A stretch of 64,000 nt of DNA from Chrysomallon squamiferum (taxonomy: Eukaryota > Mollusca > Gastropoda > Neomphalida > Peltospiridae), in contig CM022672.1 of NCBI GenBank assembly GCA_012295275.1, forward strand, positions 27,180,930-27,244,929, read 5' to 3'. Below, piece after piece: positions 43,973 through 60,505 of this stretch; within the stretch, counting starts at the first letter, position 1, and every line of letters starts with the position of its first letter. The translations under genes were made by a program, and so were the position numbers. The notes beneath the pieces are model-generated. The model had not been told where the DNA came from and did no database searches. It was given only the letters and a program-made list of their open reading frames with translations.

Positions 43973-46149
43973 AAAAATGTTTTAGTAAATTAATAAATAA
44001 ATAATAAACGTTTGCTTAACTACATATCACCAGACGTATTTCAGCTGTTGTGGGTCACGTGTTGCTCATCATAATAATCAAAGGAGGAAGGAAACTAGGT
44101 GTCGCCAGTCTCTAGACTACCCCATCTGTCAGCAGCAAAGTCTCTTTTAACTTAGCACTCACAGACTTTGGCTGCTACTGGATGTCTTCAGCAGGTTTCA
44201 TTCATCTACACGTCATATTTCATGCGCGTTATAGCCCTGGGCTCCAGCCCACTCTAAAGAGTTGTTTTGATGTGGTCTGTTATACAATCCCTGTTTGGGT
44301 GATAAAAGTTTAAATGTAAGTAAGTACGATCAGAAAAGAAACGATGCATCTTTTAGTTCAAAAATGAAATGTTTGCAAGTCTTACAAGTATTTTGAAATA
44401 TAATTTAAGTGCAGCACGAACTGAACCCAGAAGAGAAAAACTTGTTTGTCAGTCAGTCGAATTTTGAAAGATAAACCCTGAAAGTAATACAACTAGAGTT
44501 AAGAAACGAAGAATTCTTTTTATAAAGCACGCAGAGATTCTGGTTAAAAAACGTAAAAAGTGACGAGAATTGATTTTTCAAATGACACATCACATAATGC
44601 AGATCTGAGGTAGGAAATTAAACCTTTTACGTAAAGTAAAATGTATTTTTTTGTAAACTGACAGTTATATCTCTGCCTCAACTCACACTTAGAACAACGT
44701 TTGCAAATAATTAGCAAGAATACTATTATATAAAAAAAATATTAGTTCTTTTCCTTTCGTTTTTCTCTTTCGTTTCCTTTTCGTCATCATCCTGTTTATT
44801 TTCGTGACATTTCGATGGACTAGGAAATCTGGGTTACTGCTGAGAGAAATCAAGGACGTCAAGAGACTTCTACGATTCCAACAAAAATCAATACACATTA
44901 GTGTTTCACCCTGCTACAAGCGTTAAGTCAATTATTAGAACAAAAAAAATGTAATAATACGAGAAACATCTGAGATAAAGTCATGATATATATTTTAAAA
45001 TATAATAATGAGGAGGACAAAAAGAATAGAAGAAATAAATGAGGCAGAGGACAATTATGAAGACGTCGATGGCGACGAAGGGACAACGATGATGAAGAAG
45101 ATGATGATGGTGACTAAGAAAAATATTAGGAAAATTCTTTGATGTCTTTTTATTCCAGTGATCTCTTTCTCTTTTTTTATTGCTTGCTGTTTTATTGCTT
45201 TTCTCAGATTAAGCTGAGTGTCATGCTGGAGAACTGTCGATGACCAACTTGAAAGCTGCAATCTTCCACGAATTATCGAAGGTCCAAGAGATTTTTCAAC
45301 CAGTTTCTAAGATGAAACAAAATTTATTGTCCCAAACCAGATGGCCCTGAATAATGTTCCACGTCGTCTGAGCGGAACAAACCCTGAGTTATGAGCAACC
45401 AGGGAACTTTACGTGTCAGGATTTGTCATTAGTTATTTAGATTCGCCAAGAGTGTTGATGTATTATCGCTAGTTTAATGCGACCTGTTTCTTTGACTTCG
45501 GTTAATTTGAATTAATGTTTTCCTTCTCAGATCAATATGTTTCCTACTCTCAGCTCCAGGCGTTCTGCTCCACTGACCTGTTAAGACCGTTTCCTTGCTG
45601 TGGGTCAGTGTTTGGCAATTTTATTAGAGTCTCTGATTGTTTTTTTCTGTCCTGGAACTGAGGCTTTGGTGACCGTATCTCTGTCTGTATTTACCTCGAG
45701 ATGTATGTGTGTGATTTATACACGCACACACAAACACACACACACACACACAGCAAGACATACAGACACAAACACATTTTACGTATCTTTTTGTGTTTCG
45801 TTCCTCTGCTAATTTCCATCTCTTCTTCTCGCACCTGTTTCCTGCTTGTGTCATTTCCAGTCAGAACCAGTCAGAACCTGTCACTGTTAAATCAAAATGT
45901 GAGAATTTCATAACTGAAGGATTAAAAACAATTTTCTAGTCTGAAATGAAATGTTATTATTATGATTTATTGTCATGTATCTATCCATGTATGTATGTAT
46001 CTATCCATCTATCTATATATGTATGTTATTATTATAGGATTTGAATATTCTCTGTATTATGTACGTCTGAGTAGACTCTGTACACAGTCAATATTCAGGA
46101 ACGCACTAGCGCAGGAGGACAAAGTTCAATCATGACCTCACAAACACGT
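43973..46149. other. Non-coding DNA, no gene seen
   Basis: Unique sequence with a GATGAAGA-type purine tract near 45050-45120, a short (CA)n at 45725-45752 and ATCT tracts near 45980-46020. The GC-richer pieces at 44030-44290 and 45200-45560 are unrecognised. Confidence 0.5.
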
Positions 46150-46235
46150 CAGATGCCGCTGACGAGACTCGAACGTGTGACACCCATTCACCCGCACTCC
46201 GAAGGCGGACGACGTTACCGTTCAGCCATCAAGAC
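46150..46235 (-). mobile_element. tRNA-derived SINE head
   Basis: Reading the minus strand from 46235: GTCTTGATGGCTGAACGGTA, with an A box TGGCTGAACGG (46228-46218) and a B box ACGTTCGAGTCTC (46176-46164) about 53 nt apart. An arm with CCGC...GCGG around CTTCGGAGT resembles an anticodon arm. The acceptor and T stems do not pair well, so a SINE or tRNA pseudogene is likelier than an active tRNA. The SINE body would extend toward lower coordinates; its end is not evident. Confidence 0.55.
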
Positions 46236-46545
46236 AAACTAAATAAAATAAAATTGATGAATTTAAAACAAATATGTCAACATATGTATGTAAGTATGTA
46301 TGTGTGTTTGTAATCTACGTGTATGTATATTAATGCACATACACTTAGTTTATAACTAATAATGAGAATTAGTCTCGCTCTGTTTAATGTAAAAATCAAT
46401 ACACCAGACTTAGCCTCGGCTCGACCAGGGCAACTCTGAAAACAAGACATCCATTTATGTGTACTAAAAGCTGAGACTGAACGCGTAATATTGACCGCAA
46501 GTATTAATCAGTCGATATCCTTAAATATAATAATGTAACTGATAA

Positions 46546-46549
<4 letters not shown>

Positions 46550-46596
<47 letters not shown>
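46550..46596. repeat. (GT)n microsatellite
   Basis: About 47 bp of uninterrupted GT units. Confidence 0.97.
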
Positions 46597-46598
<2 letters not shown>

Positions 46599-46779
46599 CT
46601 GTTACCATAAGTCGATTACAGATCTTTAGGTTCTTTGTTGTTGATGCAGTTCCGTTCCTAGGTTTATATTAATAGAGATGTTTAGTACTGAAAGTAATAT
46701 TATCACGAACAGCTTTATGATGTTGCTTGAAATTATAAAATAGAAAAAGAATTTAAAAAGACCTGGCAACACATATATA

Positions 46780-47819
<1,040 letters not shown>

Positions 47820-48590
47820 CACACACTCACTCACACACTCGCGCACACACAACATACATATCTGAAACAATTATATTTTCTCCATTTTTATAGTTACTGT
47901 AAGCAAAGTATACATTTCTGCTAATAACGTTTATGACAACGATGTCCTGTTCAATTTCCACTAAGTTATTTCCAATATATTATCATAATTCGTTATCATC
48001 TTCAGTGACAGCAACATAATTGCATTTATCAGAGTTGCTTGAGCAACAAGTAATGAATTTTCTTTGCTAAAGAACACGTAAGTTGTTATCATGGTTGTGA
48101 CCCTGTTTTTGCCCGGTCGAATATGTCCTAAAGGTTCTGATATTTGCGTTATATTCACTTGTGAACATGTTCATCAGGTTGCCTTTCTGCTCAAGGCTGT
48201 TCTCAAAGATAGCTCAGATCTTGCTTGTAGCTTTTGGAGCACTTCAGCAAACAGTAATCATAGAACTGTGATATATATTATTATTTTTTCAGGGACACGG
48301 GAAGAAAAAGACAACAGAATAATGATTGTTTGAATTTCCTTGTTCCATAAGAATGAAAACAGAATAAAAGCATATAGCTATACGCATGCCTCCGCGAATA
48401 CACTTACACACACACACACACACACACACACACTCATACACACATAAATATACACATACATTAATTATTATACAAAAATACACCAATAAAAATACATGCA
48501 TATATATATATACATACATACATACATATATATATATATATGCATATATTCATACATCCATGCGTAAATACATACATTGCACAGTGTAGT
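47820..48590. other. Non-coding DNA
   Basis: Unique DNA with short (CA)n at 48408-48434 and (TA/CATA) at 48495-48545. No gene recognised. Confidence 0.5.
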
Positions 48591-48591
48591 T

Positions 48592-48750
48592 CCATCCATT
48601 CATCCATCCATCCATTCATCCATCCATCCATCCATCCATCCATCCATCCATCCATCCATCCATCCATACATACATACTACATACATATATACATCCATCC
48701 ATCCATCCATACGTACGTACATACATACATACATACATACATACATACAT

Positions 48751-48783
<33 letters not shown>

Positions 48784-48785
48784 TA
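48592..48785. repeat. (CATC)n, then (CATA)n, then (CA)n compound microsatellite
   Basis: (CATC)n at 48592-48665, mixed CATA/CATC to 48710, (CATA)n at 48717-48769 and (CA)n to 48783. Confidence 0.95.
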
Positions 48786-52089
<3,304 letters not shown>

Positions 52090-52285
52090 GGCAGACCGAA
52101 GGTCAGGGTCAGACTTTATGTTTTTGGCAGACTGAAGGTCAGGGTCAGGCTATATGTTTTTGGCAGACAGAAGGTCAGGGTTATGGTGTTTGTTTTTGGC
52201 AGACTGAAGGTCGTGGCCATGCTGTCTGGGTTTTGGGGGGGGGTCTTTTTTGGTCTGCTGAAGGTCAGGGTCATGCTGTCCTGAC
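52090..52285. repeat. 36-bp minisatellite, 4 copies plus a diverged fifth
   Basis: Units starting GGCAGAC recur at 52090, 52126, 52162 and 52198 (exactly 36 bp) with core GAAGGTCAGGGTCAG. A G-run expansion at about 52234-52242 precedes a diverged copy ending at 52285. The period is divisible by 3, so a 73-codon frame stays open; no sign of a gene. Confidence 0.95.
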
Positions 52286-53384
52286 CCAGTTATTTTAGTA
52301 TGGGGTTCACGAAGGACACTCTATAGGCATACATCGATAGAAAGATAACCCTCTGTCGAAGACCTGAATGACGTCTGCGCTTTCAGCACTGGTTTGAGAA
52401 CGATTACGAGATCTGTCTTCCTAAATGCATCCACTCAGCTATTTCAAACTCTCGGCAGTGTTCTACACACCTGATTTAGCAGAAAAAGCCATGGTATGTA
52501 CTCTGTTCTCTTTCAGAAGATGTGTATAATACATTAGTAAAATCCATTTCTGCCATTCGACAAGCGTGGCCTATTATGTAGCGGTTCCAAGCCAGTTTCC
52601 TTCATAACAGATCATTATAGAAAAACATAACTTATTAACAACTAATGATATACATACATACATACATACATACACACATACATACATACATATACATATA
52701 TACATAAACATACATATACCTATATAGACATATACATAGACACAATTATATTTTGTATAATTTTAACGTTACAACTTTTAATAAGAAACTCCTTTCTGAA
52801 ACACGTGTGAGGTTTAATACAAGAAAAAAAGATGATATTGATGGGGATGATGAGAAGGATGATCATATTCAGAATTTGATGAAGCTTATTTATTTACATA
52901 CCTATTATGTAATGTGCTTTCATGATGACCAATACTCACACCTCAAAAGCCTAAATTTTTTATTCAAAGGCACCCTATTTTCCTTCTTCTTTTGTCTTTT
53001 TCATATATAACATTCTAAACTCTGCGTGCAAGAAGCTCGTTGTCTCATTCCAGTAATTTCTGCAGTGCATCAGTTTAACAAAGGCAAAAACAAATTACAA
53101 AACAGCTAAATGAGAGAAGCCAGGCAGTTCAAAATGACGTCATCAGAGATGAAGCCTGCAGCATCAATAATTAAATAGTTTTCCAAGCAGAAGCTTTGTG
53201 TAGTTCGATTTATAAAAAGGAAAAAACTAAAAACTAAAAAAATGAAACCGAAGAAGAAGAAAACAAACAAATGCGAAAAGAAAAAATACTATATAATTTA
53301 AATTTTAATTTTGATTTATTTATAACTTCAGGTCAGATAAAAACATTCATGTATGGATGTAAGTACGTACGTATATATTAATGT
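52286..53384. other. Non-coding DNA with (CATA)n
   Basis: (CATA)n tracts lie at 52650-52740. The 52300-52620 stretch is unique and GC-richer, with no recognised product. Confidence 0.5.
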
Positions 53385-53420
53385 ATGTATTGTATGTATG
53401 TATGTATGTATGTTTGTATG

Positions 53421-53454
<34 letters not shown>

Positions 53455-53630
53455 TGTATGTATGTATCAGTATGTATGTATATATGTATATATGTATCAT
53501 TATGTATGTATGTGTGCATATATGTATGTCTGAATGTATATATGTACGTGTGTATGTATGTATGTTTGTTTGTATGTATGTATTTGTTTGTATGTATGTA
53601 TTTGTATGTACGTACGTATGCCTGTAAATA
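53385..53630. repeat. (ATGT)n microsatellite, about 245 bp, interrupted
   Basis: ATGT units with ATAT, TTGT and CAGT interruptions. The frames on both strands (Cys/Tyr/Val or Thr/His/Ile) are artefacts. Confidence 0.93.
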
Positions 53631-54963
53631 TCTATCTACAGGTGAAAAACAAAAATAATAAATTACACACACACAACACACACAAACATACACACATTTA
53701 TATAAAATAAAACGTAAAGAAAGGAGAACAGTAATAAACAAACAAACAAACGAATAAGTAAATAAATAAATAAATAAGTAATGTTCAGAGTAGGGAGTAT
53801 ACGCCCTTTCTGTAACCTGACGAAGTATTGAAGATTATGTGGATATACTCAGGTTTTACAAGATAAATGAGTGATTTATTATTTTAAGTACTCTTATTGA
53901 AGCAGATAAAACTAATATACCAGGCCCAGTTTATTTCATAACAACGTTACCAGGCTTGTTGTCTCTTTGTTTGATTCAGGACACGATTAATCGATCGTTT
54001 TTTCTTTCTGGGAACTTTTCCCACTGCTTGCCTTTTGCTGACTGTGTACACGTAATGTCAGAAAGACAGACAGATGAAGATACACTGACAGACAGACAGA
54101 CAGACTGATATAAAGGTAGATGCATAAATGCAATATGTGACTGACAGGTCATCATCATACGCACACATACTTTAAAGACAGGTAGATGGAGGGAGAGACT
54201 TTAAAATACACATAAAGTTACAGATTTGCAGTGTAATTTTAGTATAATAGCACAACAACAACCATAACTACATTACTGTTATGGTTGTTCCGTTATGTTT
54301 TCTGTTCAGCAAGTGTTCGATCCTATTCTTTTTTTTTTAAACATTGACACGTATGGTGAATGTTACAGAGTGAACTTATGGAATGTCGCTCACCCTTCTG
54401 TACTTATTTTTGTCGCTCTCTTTCCCATTGCACCTCAATCCATTCTGTTTTGTATCATGATATATTATGTGTGGGTGCACAGTCCTGTCTCAGAACAACT
54501 GCAACAGTATTTCACAACGGGACAGAAACAAAAATAGTTTTCTTTTATGGTCTTTGATTATATTACTGAGTATGTATCTGTAGTGAATTTGCAATATTTA
54601 ATGAGAATGGAACACACAGGAATATATGCACCTGCATGTACATGATCATTATCTCTTTCCTCTTCATGTGTGTGTGTGTGTGTGTGGGGGGTTCACTATA
54701 AAACACAAAAATCATAGCAAATCTTTTCAAATAACGTTCAAGAAAAAAAATTAAGCAGGGTGAAATTAACATAATTAGAACTGATATATTTTACTTGGTT
54801 GACAGGTACTTACATTTACTAGACAAGCGACAACACCTGAATCTACAACATTGACCCACATAGCTGCAGTAAAGAAGAGTTCCAGGTTATGATAAAAAAA
54901 AAAAAAAATTGTTATCTGAGACTTTCTTATTCGCCTGAAGGACACTGCGAACTTTATTTAAGG

Positions 54964-54994
<31 letters not shown>

Positions 54995-55763
54995 CCCCTT
55001 TTTTTATGAATATAATATTACTGAAAAAAGTTTTGTATATAGTACTACGTAGGTGGATAGAGAGACAGAGAGACAGGCGTAAAGGACACAAAATAAAAGA
55101 GTAATAAACAGAGTAAGATTGAGTGTAAGAGATAACAGAGAACAATAGAAACAGAATTACTTACGTGAGGTGGATAGAGAGAGAGAGAGAATCAGATTCG
55201 TCAAAGGTCTAGGATTACAAAAATAAACTCATATAAACATAGCAAGGACGAAAACGCACAGATATTTTTATACACAAATGTAACCACGTTTGTCTAATTT
55301 ACAAGACTCATATCCATTGCTGTGTATACTACCTACATATATATATATACACTTAAATCGGAATGATGTGTTTTGCAATCATTTCTATGTTATGATTACC
55401 TAGGTTATCAGTTGCATAAGGATTGCCTAAATTTCCTGAAAACTGGGAAAATACAGAAAATACTTCCTATATCTGCATTACAAAATTTTCACATAACATA
55501 ACCATCAGAATAATCAGAGACCGTGGAAGTAAATATATTGATCAAGGTATAACACATGTTACAGGCTGATGTTGAATATACATTGTTTGGTGAATGTTGT
55601 AGGCTGTGTTCAGTGCTTGTACTCTGGAAGATGAACATCGTCCTTGCTGACTTATTATTTAAGTGAAATATAAGCACTAAAATCAATACAATAACGTAAC
55701 AAAACCTCCATAAGTCAAAAACCTTGACTACGCGAAAACTGAACAAATTATAACACAGAATTC

Positions 55764-55765
<2 letters not shown>
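53631..55765. other. Non-coding DNA
   Basis: Contains a GACA tract at 54060-54110, (GT)n at 54668-54685, poly(A) at 54893-54908 and poly(T) at 54966-54994. No supportable gene. Confidence 0.5.

Positions 55766-55857
<92 letters not shown>
55766..55857. repeat. (CT)n microsatellite, about 92 bp, one interruption
   Basis: CT units with a single TTC interruption near 55810. Confidence 0.96.
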
Positions 55858-55860
<3 letters not shown>

Positions 55861-56313
55861 ATATTCCCTTTAATTAGATTTTTCTCACCGAACAATTTCA
55901 TTTTTGCATCTGAACTGTTACGTTAGCTTCCTTCACTTGCATTTCAGAGATCTTAGGTGTTTACATAATTATGTCTAAAATAAATGGTTGTGTAAATTTA
56001 TTAATTTTTAAATTATTTTCATTGTTGTTTAAAAATATTTATATATAATTCACGAAATAGTGAAATAAGTAGGCAATAAAATAGTCTGAAATGCAGTGTA
56101 TATTTGCGGAGTGTTAAATTGTATTAGCTGTGTTATTAAATAGCTGAAATAAAATATTCTTAGTTTCAGCCATTTGCTGAATACGTTGGTTTCTACTTAC
56201 AAGGTGTCAACTTAATAAATAATTCTCACAATATCGTTTAGAAAGTTTGGATAATTTCCAGAATATACTCTTTATTTAAACCAGCAAAGAATATAAATTT
56301 AAATAAATAAATA

Positions 56314-56357
<44 letters not shown>

Positions 56358-58367
56358 AAAAAGAAAGAAAAGAAAAGAAAAAAAAAAAAAAAAAAAAAAA
56401 AAAGAATTTGAAAAGATGACTGTTTGACGTGCACTATTTTCACTGCCTGTTCAAACTTTATTGTGATTTATTCATAGAAATGAAAGAAAACAAACTGGAA
56501 TAATAATAATAATAAGAAGAAGAAGAAGAAGAAGAAGAAGCAGAAAAGAGCGAAGAAGAAGAAAGATTTTTAGAAAGATTTTATTAAGTAAAAATGAAAT
56601 CTGCTGATGTGCAGGTCGTAGAAAACTTGTAAGACTGAATGGAGTCGTGCAGGGAGATCTGCTTGTTCAAACAGAACGAGTGACATTCCAGAGCGTTCCA
56701 CAAACGTGGCCTAGCACAAGTCATAAACGATCTGAGACATCCGCTTTTGTATTGTTAGGAGACGCCGGCAAAGAAGTACTCCGCACAAACCACTTTCTCT
56801 TATCACATTTGACCCAGCGGCCTGCGAACAGAAAACAAAAGTCACTGAGTGTTACATATTTTGATGTTGCAGCAAGCAATGTTGAATCACTCTTATTTTG
56901 CTTTCTATGTATTCTGTTTTCGTTTTCTTTTCAGCTCGAAACCAGAGCCGATTGGCTGATTCATCTACCGATATCGCGAGGCTTTCTTAACATTTTTTTT
57001 TATATGTAATTTTTTATATATCATGTTTTATCAAGTTCTCAAGGTTTTTTTGTTGAGAATTGGGCCTTATCTCTGAGGTTATGAGTCTGACATTAGTTAA
57101 AATGGGCCTGTCACTTCCACACGACTACTTACACAAACTGAGGGAATGTGCAGTTAAAAGGCTGCTTCCTGCGAATGGTTCATTCAGGCATCAAACCGTA
57201 GCTTTGTACAAGATGATAACAGCATGATGACATGTGTTTTATTTTTCACGCTTTTTTATATATTCAGTATTGTTCCTTAAAAAATATTATTACCCCCCCC
57301 AAAAAAAAAAAAAACAGATAAATGAATAAATAAATAATTAAAATAAAAAAGTAGTAAAAAAAAAATCCTTTTCTTTTTTATTTAAAAAAAAAATAATAAT
57401 AATAAAAAAAAATATATCTTTTATTATGTTTCAGTATTTATTTTCCTTTAACACAAACAATAATAAATGAGCATGAAAAAAAAAAAAAAAAAAATCAGAA
57501 CTGTTATTATTACTTTTTTATTTATTTATTTTTATTTTTATTTTTATTTATTTTTTTCTTACGCATTCCCAAACTGTTTTGGCAAGCAAAAAATCCCCAG
57601 CTAAGTTATTAACTCGGAAGGCCACCCCATCATGTATCGTTGAAGGTCCAGCACACCGATGAATATTTATTCTGATACTATTGTCCAACACAGCGGGGAG
57701 TGCAACATGTGGAAACATAAGTGCTGAATAGTATTTTTGTTATGATGTTAACGTCACAGAGCTGCAGGGCACAGCAAATCACTCGTGCGTGACCACCGGC
57801 TTCAATCCCCAGGCACCGCTTTTCTCCGTCCGAGGTGACTAATTATAGGTAGATACGTCGCTCCTGTTATTCCAGTTTTGCTGGCGTGCGTGAAAATCTT
57901 TTTAAACCGCCTGGGTCGCATGATTCGTGCTCTGAAGGTGAAAATGGCAGCCAGGAAAGAAAAAATGTTTTAAGACTTTTTAATGCTAAATTCAATGAAT
58001 TAAAAGTGTGCAAACTGATTTAATACGGGCACAGAGTAGTTAGATTGTTTGTGTAGTCCTTTTTTGTGCGTTTGTGTGTGCTTGCCAAAATAAATAGATA
58101 ATAATAATAAATATATATATATATATATATATAATAAGTAAATAAATAAATAAAATAAGGCAGAGAAGAGAGAGAGGGGAGATATAAATGGGAGAGGTAA
58201 TAGAGAAGCCGAAATGGATACTGCAAATAAAATAGTTTACTTGAATGATTTGTCAAGTTCGTTGTAATAAATCTAGCTACGTATTATGCAAGCTAGGAGT
58301 AGCTAGGTGTCTGAAATTAAATAGACATTTTTTTGTGTAATTCACAGCCTACACATATATTCCTAAA
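55858..58367. other. Non-coding DNA with purine repeats and a possible SINE
   Basis: Contains (GAAA)n and poly(A) at 56311-56403, (GAA)n at 56513-56541, A-runs at 57301-57314 and 57478-57494, and (TA)n at 58110-58132. A tRNA-like stretch sits near 57770-57850. The 56640-57230 stretch is GC-richer with a 120-codon plus frame of no recognisable family. Confidence 0.45.
57770..57850 (+). mobile_element. Possible tRNA-derived SINE (weak)
   Basis: CCGGCTTCAATCCCCAGGCA resembles a B box with one extra base and a tRNA 3' half, followed by TTTTCTCCGTCCGAGG, similar in style to animal SINE bodies. The A box is not convincing. Confidence 0.25.
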
Positions 58368-58551
58368 GACACTTATCTATACTGTCTAGAGATACTTATC
58401 TATACTGTCTAGAGACGCTTGTCTACACTGTCTAGAGATACTTGTCTACACTGTCTAGAGACACTTGTCTATACTGTCTATCGATACTTGTCTACACTGT
58501 CTAGAGATACTTGTCTACACTGTCTAGAGACGCTTGTCTATACTGTCTATC
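58368..58551. repeat. 23-bp minisatellite, 8 copies
   Basis: Eight 23-bp units with consensus GATACTTGTCTACACTGTCT plus AGA. Copies 5 and 8 share the variant ending TATACTGTCTATC, hinting at a three-unit higher-order repeat (copies 3-5 and 6-8). The array ends abruptly at 58551. Confidence 0.97.
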
Positions 58552-60195
58552 CTGTTAATTAATAGCTCATAGATGTTCTGCATTTAATATTTATCTTTTA
58601 TCATGAACGTAAAAAACATTTGTTTGTTTTTTGGTGTGTTTTTTTTTTACAGTCGTAAGTTTAAAATTCACTCATTCATCAACAAAAATAGACGAAAATT
58701 CCTAAAACGTATTCGTGCATATGCAAAGAGAAATTAAATATCTTGCTGTTTCAGTTGCTGTTATGAAAATTAGCTGTTATTATGAATGATTCAACACCTT
58801 CCAGTCGCTACCGGTCGTCACGTATTATTTTATATTTCATAGATATACACTGTATATCTAGTCAGGTCATCTGATCTACTTTTCGGTTAACAGTATCAGT
58901 TTACCATCGTGTTTCTTGCAACATGTATACAATACAATTTTTACTACAACTGTAGCATTCATACGAAGTAAATGCAGGAACAATAGAAGCGATTTTCAAA
59001 AGACAAAAATACAATCTTTATGAATGAAATATTTTGCATCAAAATTATGATAAAAAAAAAAAAATAATAATAATGATAATAAAATTAAAATAATAAAACG
59101 TTAAGGAAAAAGGATAATAAAAGTTAAAAAAAAAAAAAAAAAAAAAAAACCTACTCACGGCAAAAGCAGACACTGATACAATTGTCCTTTTTATCAAGAA
59201 TTCGTTTGCTAAGAATGTTACCCCTTATTCATCACAGTAAATGACAAAAAGATCTATTTACTGTTACCAGCTTAACGCCCTCTGTCTATTTACAGTTCGG
59301 ACTACAGAACAGAACGTCTGGGGACCTCCATTCACTGTGTTTTGTTTGAATTGATGGTACTGCTACAGAAACCAGTAACAACAGACCTTATCTTGTCGTC
59401 TTTATAACGAACGTCTCTTATATGCTGTCGTATTTAAAAAAGTAGGAAAAAAAGGCATTTTCCGGTGATATTCTTGGATAAAAGCGTAATCATAAAAAAA
59501 AAGAAAAAAGAAAGATGCATAAATAGCCGCACATTTTAAAAACAAACATCACACATGTACACAGCACAAACACACAAAGTAACAGACGCAAAAACTAAGA
59601 AAAGAAATGTCAGAGAGAACAAGTTTATCATTTATCGACAGACTTTAACCTGCGACCTGGATTCAGAGTAATTCTTTTCTTGCTTCGAAACTGGTATAAA
59701 TAACCATTTAAATCTGTCTACGTGTAAAACTGGTGTCTAAAAAAACACCGAAACGAAAAACCTGCTACACCGGGTTATCTTCTTTAGCAAAATAAAAAAT
59801 AGATTTTTTTTTATTTACTCTTCATGTTTTCAAAATCACGAGTGACATAAGTTTAAAATAACAATAATAACAGTGAAAGACGAGTTATCGCAAACATCAG
59901 AAAAGTTGAAGGTAGTACTTTTTGTAGAGTGACACAGCAGAAACACAGTGCATGCTTATAGTCACTCTTTGCGCATGTTACCTGCTCATATACTATTTTA
60001 TTCGTGGGAGAATTTTCACGAGTATGTTAATATTGAGCTACTCAAGAATGAAGGCTGAAAACGTTTAATATAATTTATCAAACTCACGACTCACTGCATA
60101 AATCTGACAGGAACCGTGATCGAATCTAGATAACTGCAACCACTACTCAGAGATAACTGCTTGACATGTGCCTGTATATAACAACAGTAAATACT

Positions 60196-60197
<2 letters not shown>
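58552..60197. other. Non-coding DNA
   Basis: Unique AT-rich sequence with poly(A) at 59048-59063 and 59126-59149. No gene recognised. Confidence 0.5.

Positions 60198-60286
<89 letters not shown>
60198..60286. repeat. (CT)n microsatellite, about 89 bp
   Basis: Perfect CT units that run straight into the left arm of a 22-bp hairpin. Confidence 0.97.
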
Positions 60287-60288
<2 letters not shown>

Positions 60289-60340
60289 GTGTGAGAAAGT
60301 CACCTTCTCTGTTTTTCTGAAGGTGACTTTCTCACACCCA
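60286..60340. repeat. Perfect inverted repeat, 22-bp arms and 11-nt loop
   Basis: Left arm 60286-60307 (TGGGTGTGAGAAAGTCACCT then TC), loop TCTGTTTTTCT, right arm 60319-60340. No mismatch in the arms. It could extrude as a hairpin or be a small foldback insertion. Confidence 0.95.
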
Positions 60341-60414
60341 CGCCTTCACCTCTCCACTCTTAGTCTGCCTCCTTTCTCTACACTACAAAACACTTTTATT
60401 TTGTTTTGTTTTAC

Positions 60415-60505
60415 TTTCATTGCATGGTCGATTCTTGTACCTTTTTTCTGAATAATATAGATACCAATGTATTTTACAGGCTTATTAACTGGAAGAATAT
60501 TAAAA
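60415..60505 (+). repeat. Dispersed repeat copy A (91 bp)
   Basis: Matches 61830-61920 at 88 of 91 positions in the same orientation. Contains ATAATATAGATACCAATGTA and ends GAAGAATATTAAAA. Confidence 0.95.

Noticed and set aside
46150-46235. Functional tRNA gene
   Set aside because: A and B boxes are good but the acceptor and T stems do not pair; a SINE head fits better.
56647-57009. 120-codon plus-strand frame
   Set aside because: No recognisable motif, ends in a T-rich run, and lies in DNA that looks like an unrelated repeat or unique sequence.
58368-58551. CRISPR-like array
   Set aside because: Units are contiguous with no spacers, and the genome is clearly eukaryotic; it is a minisatellite.
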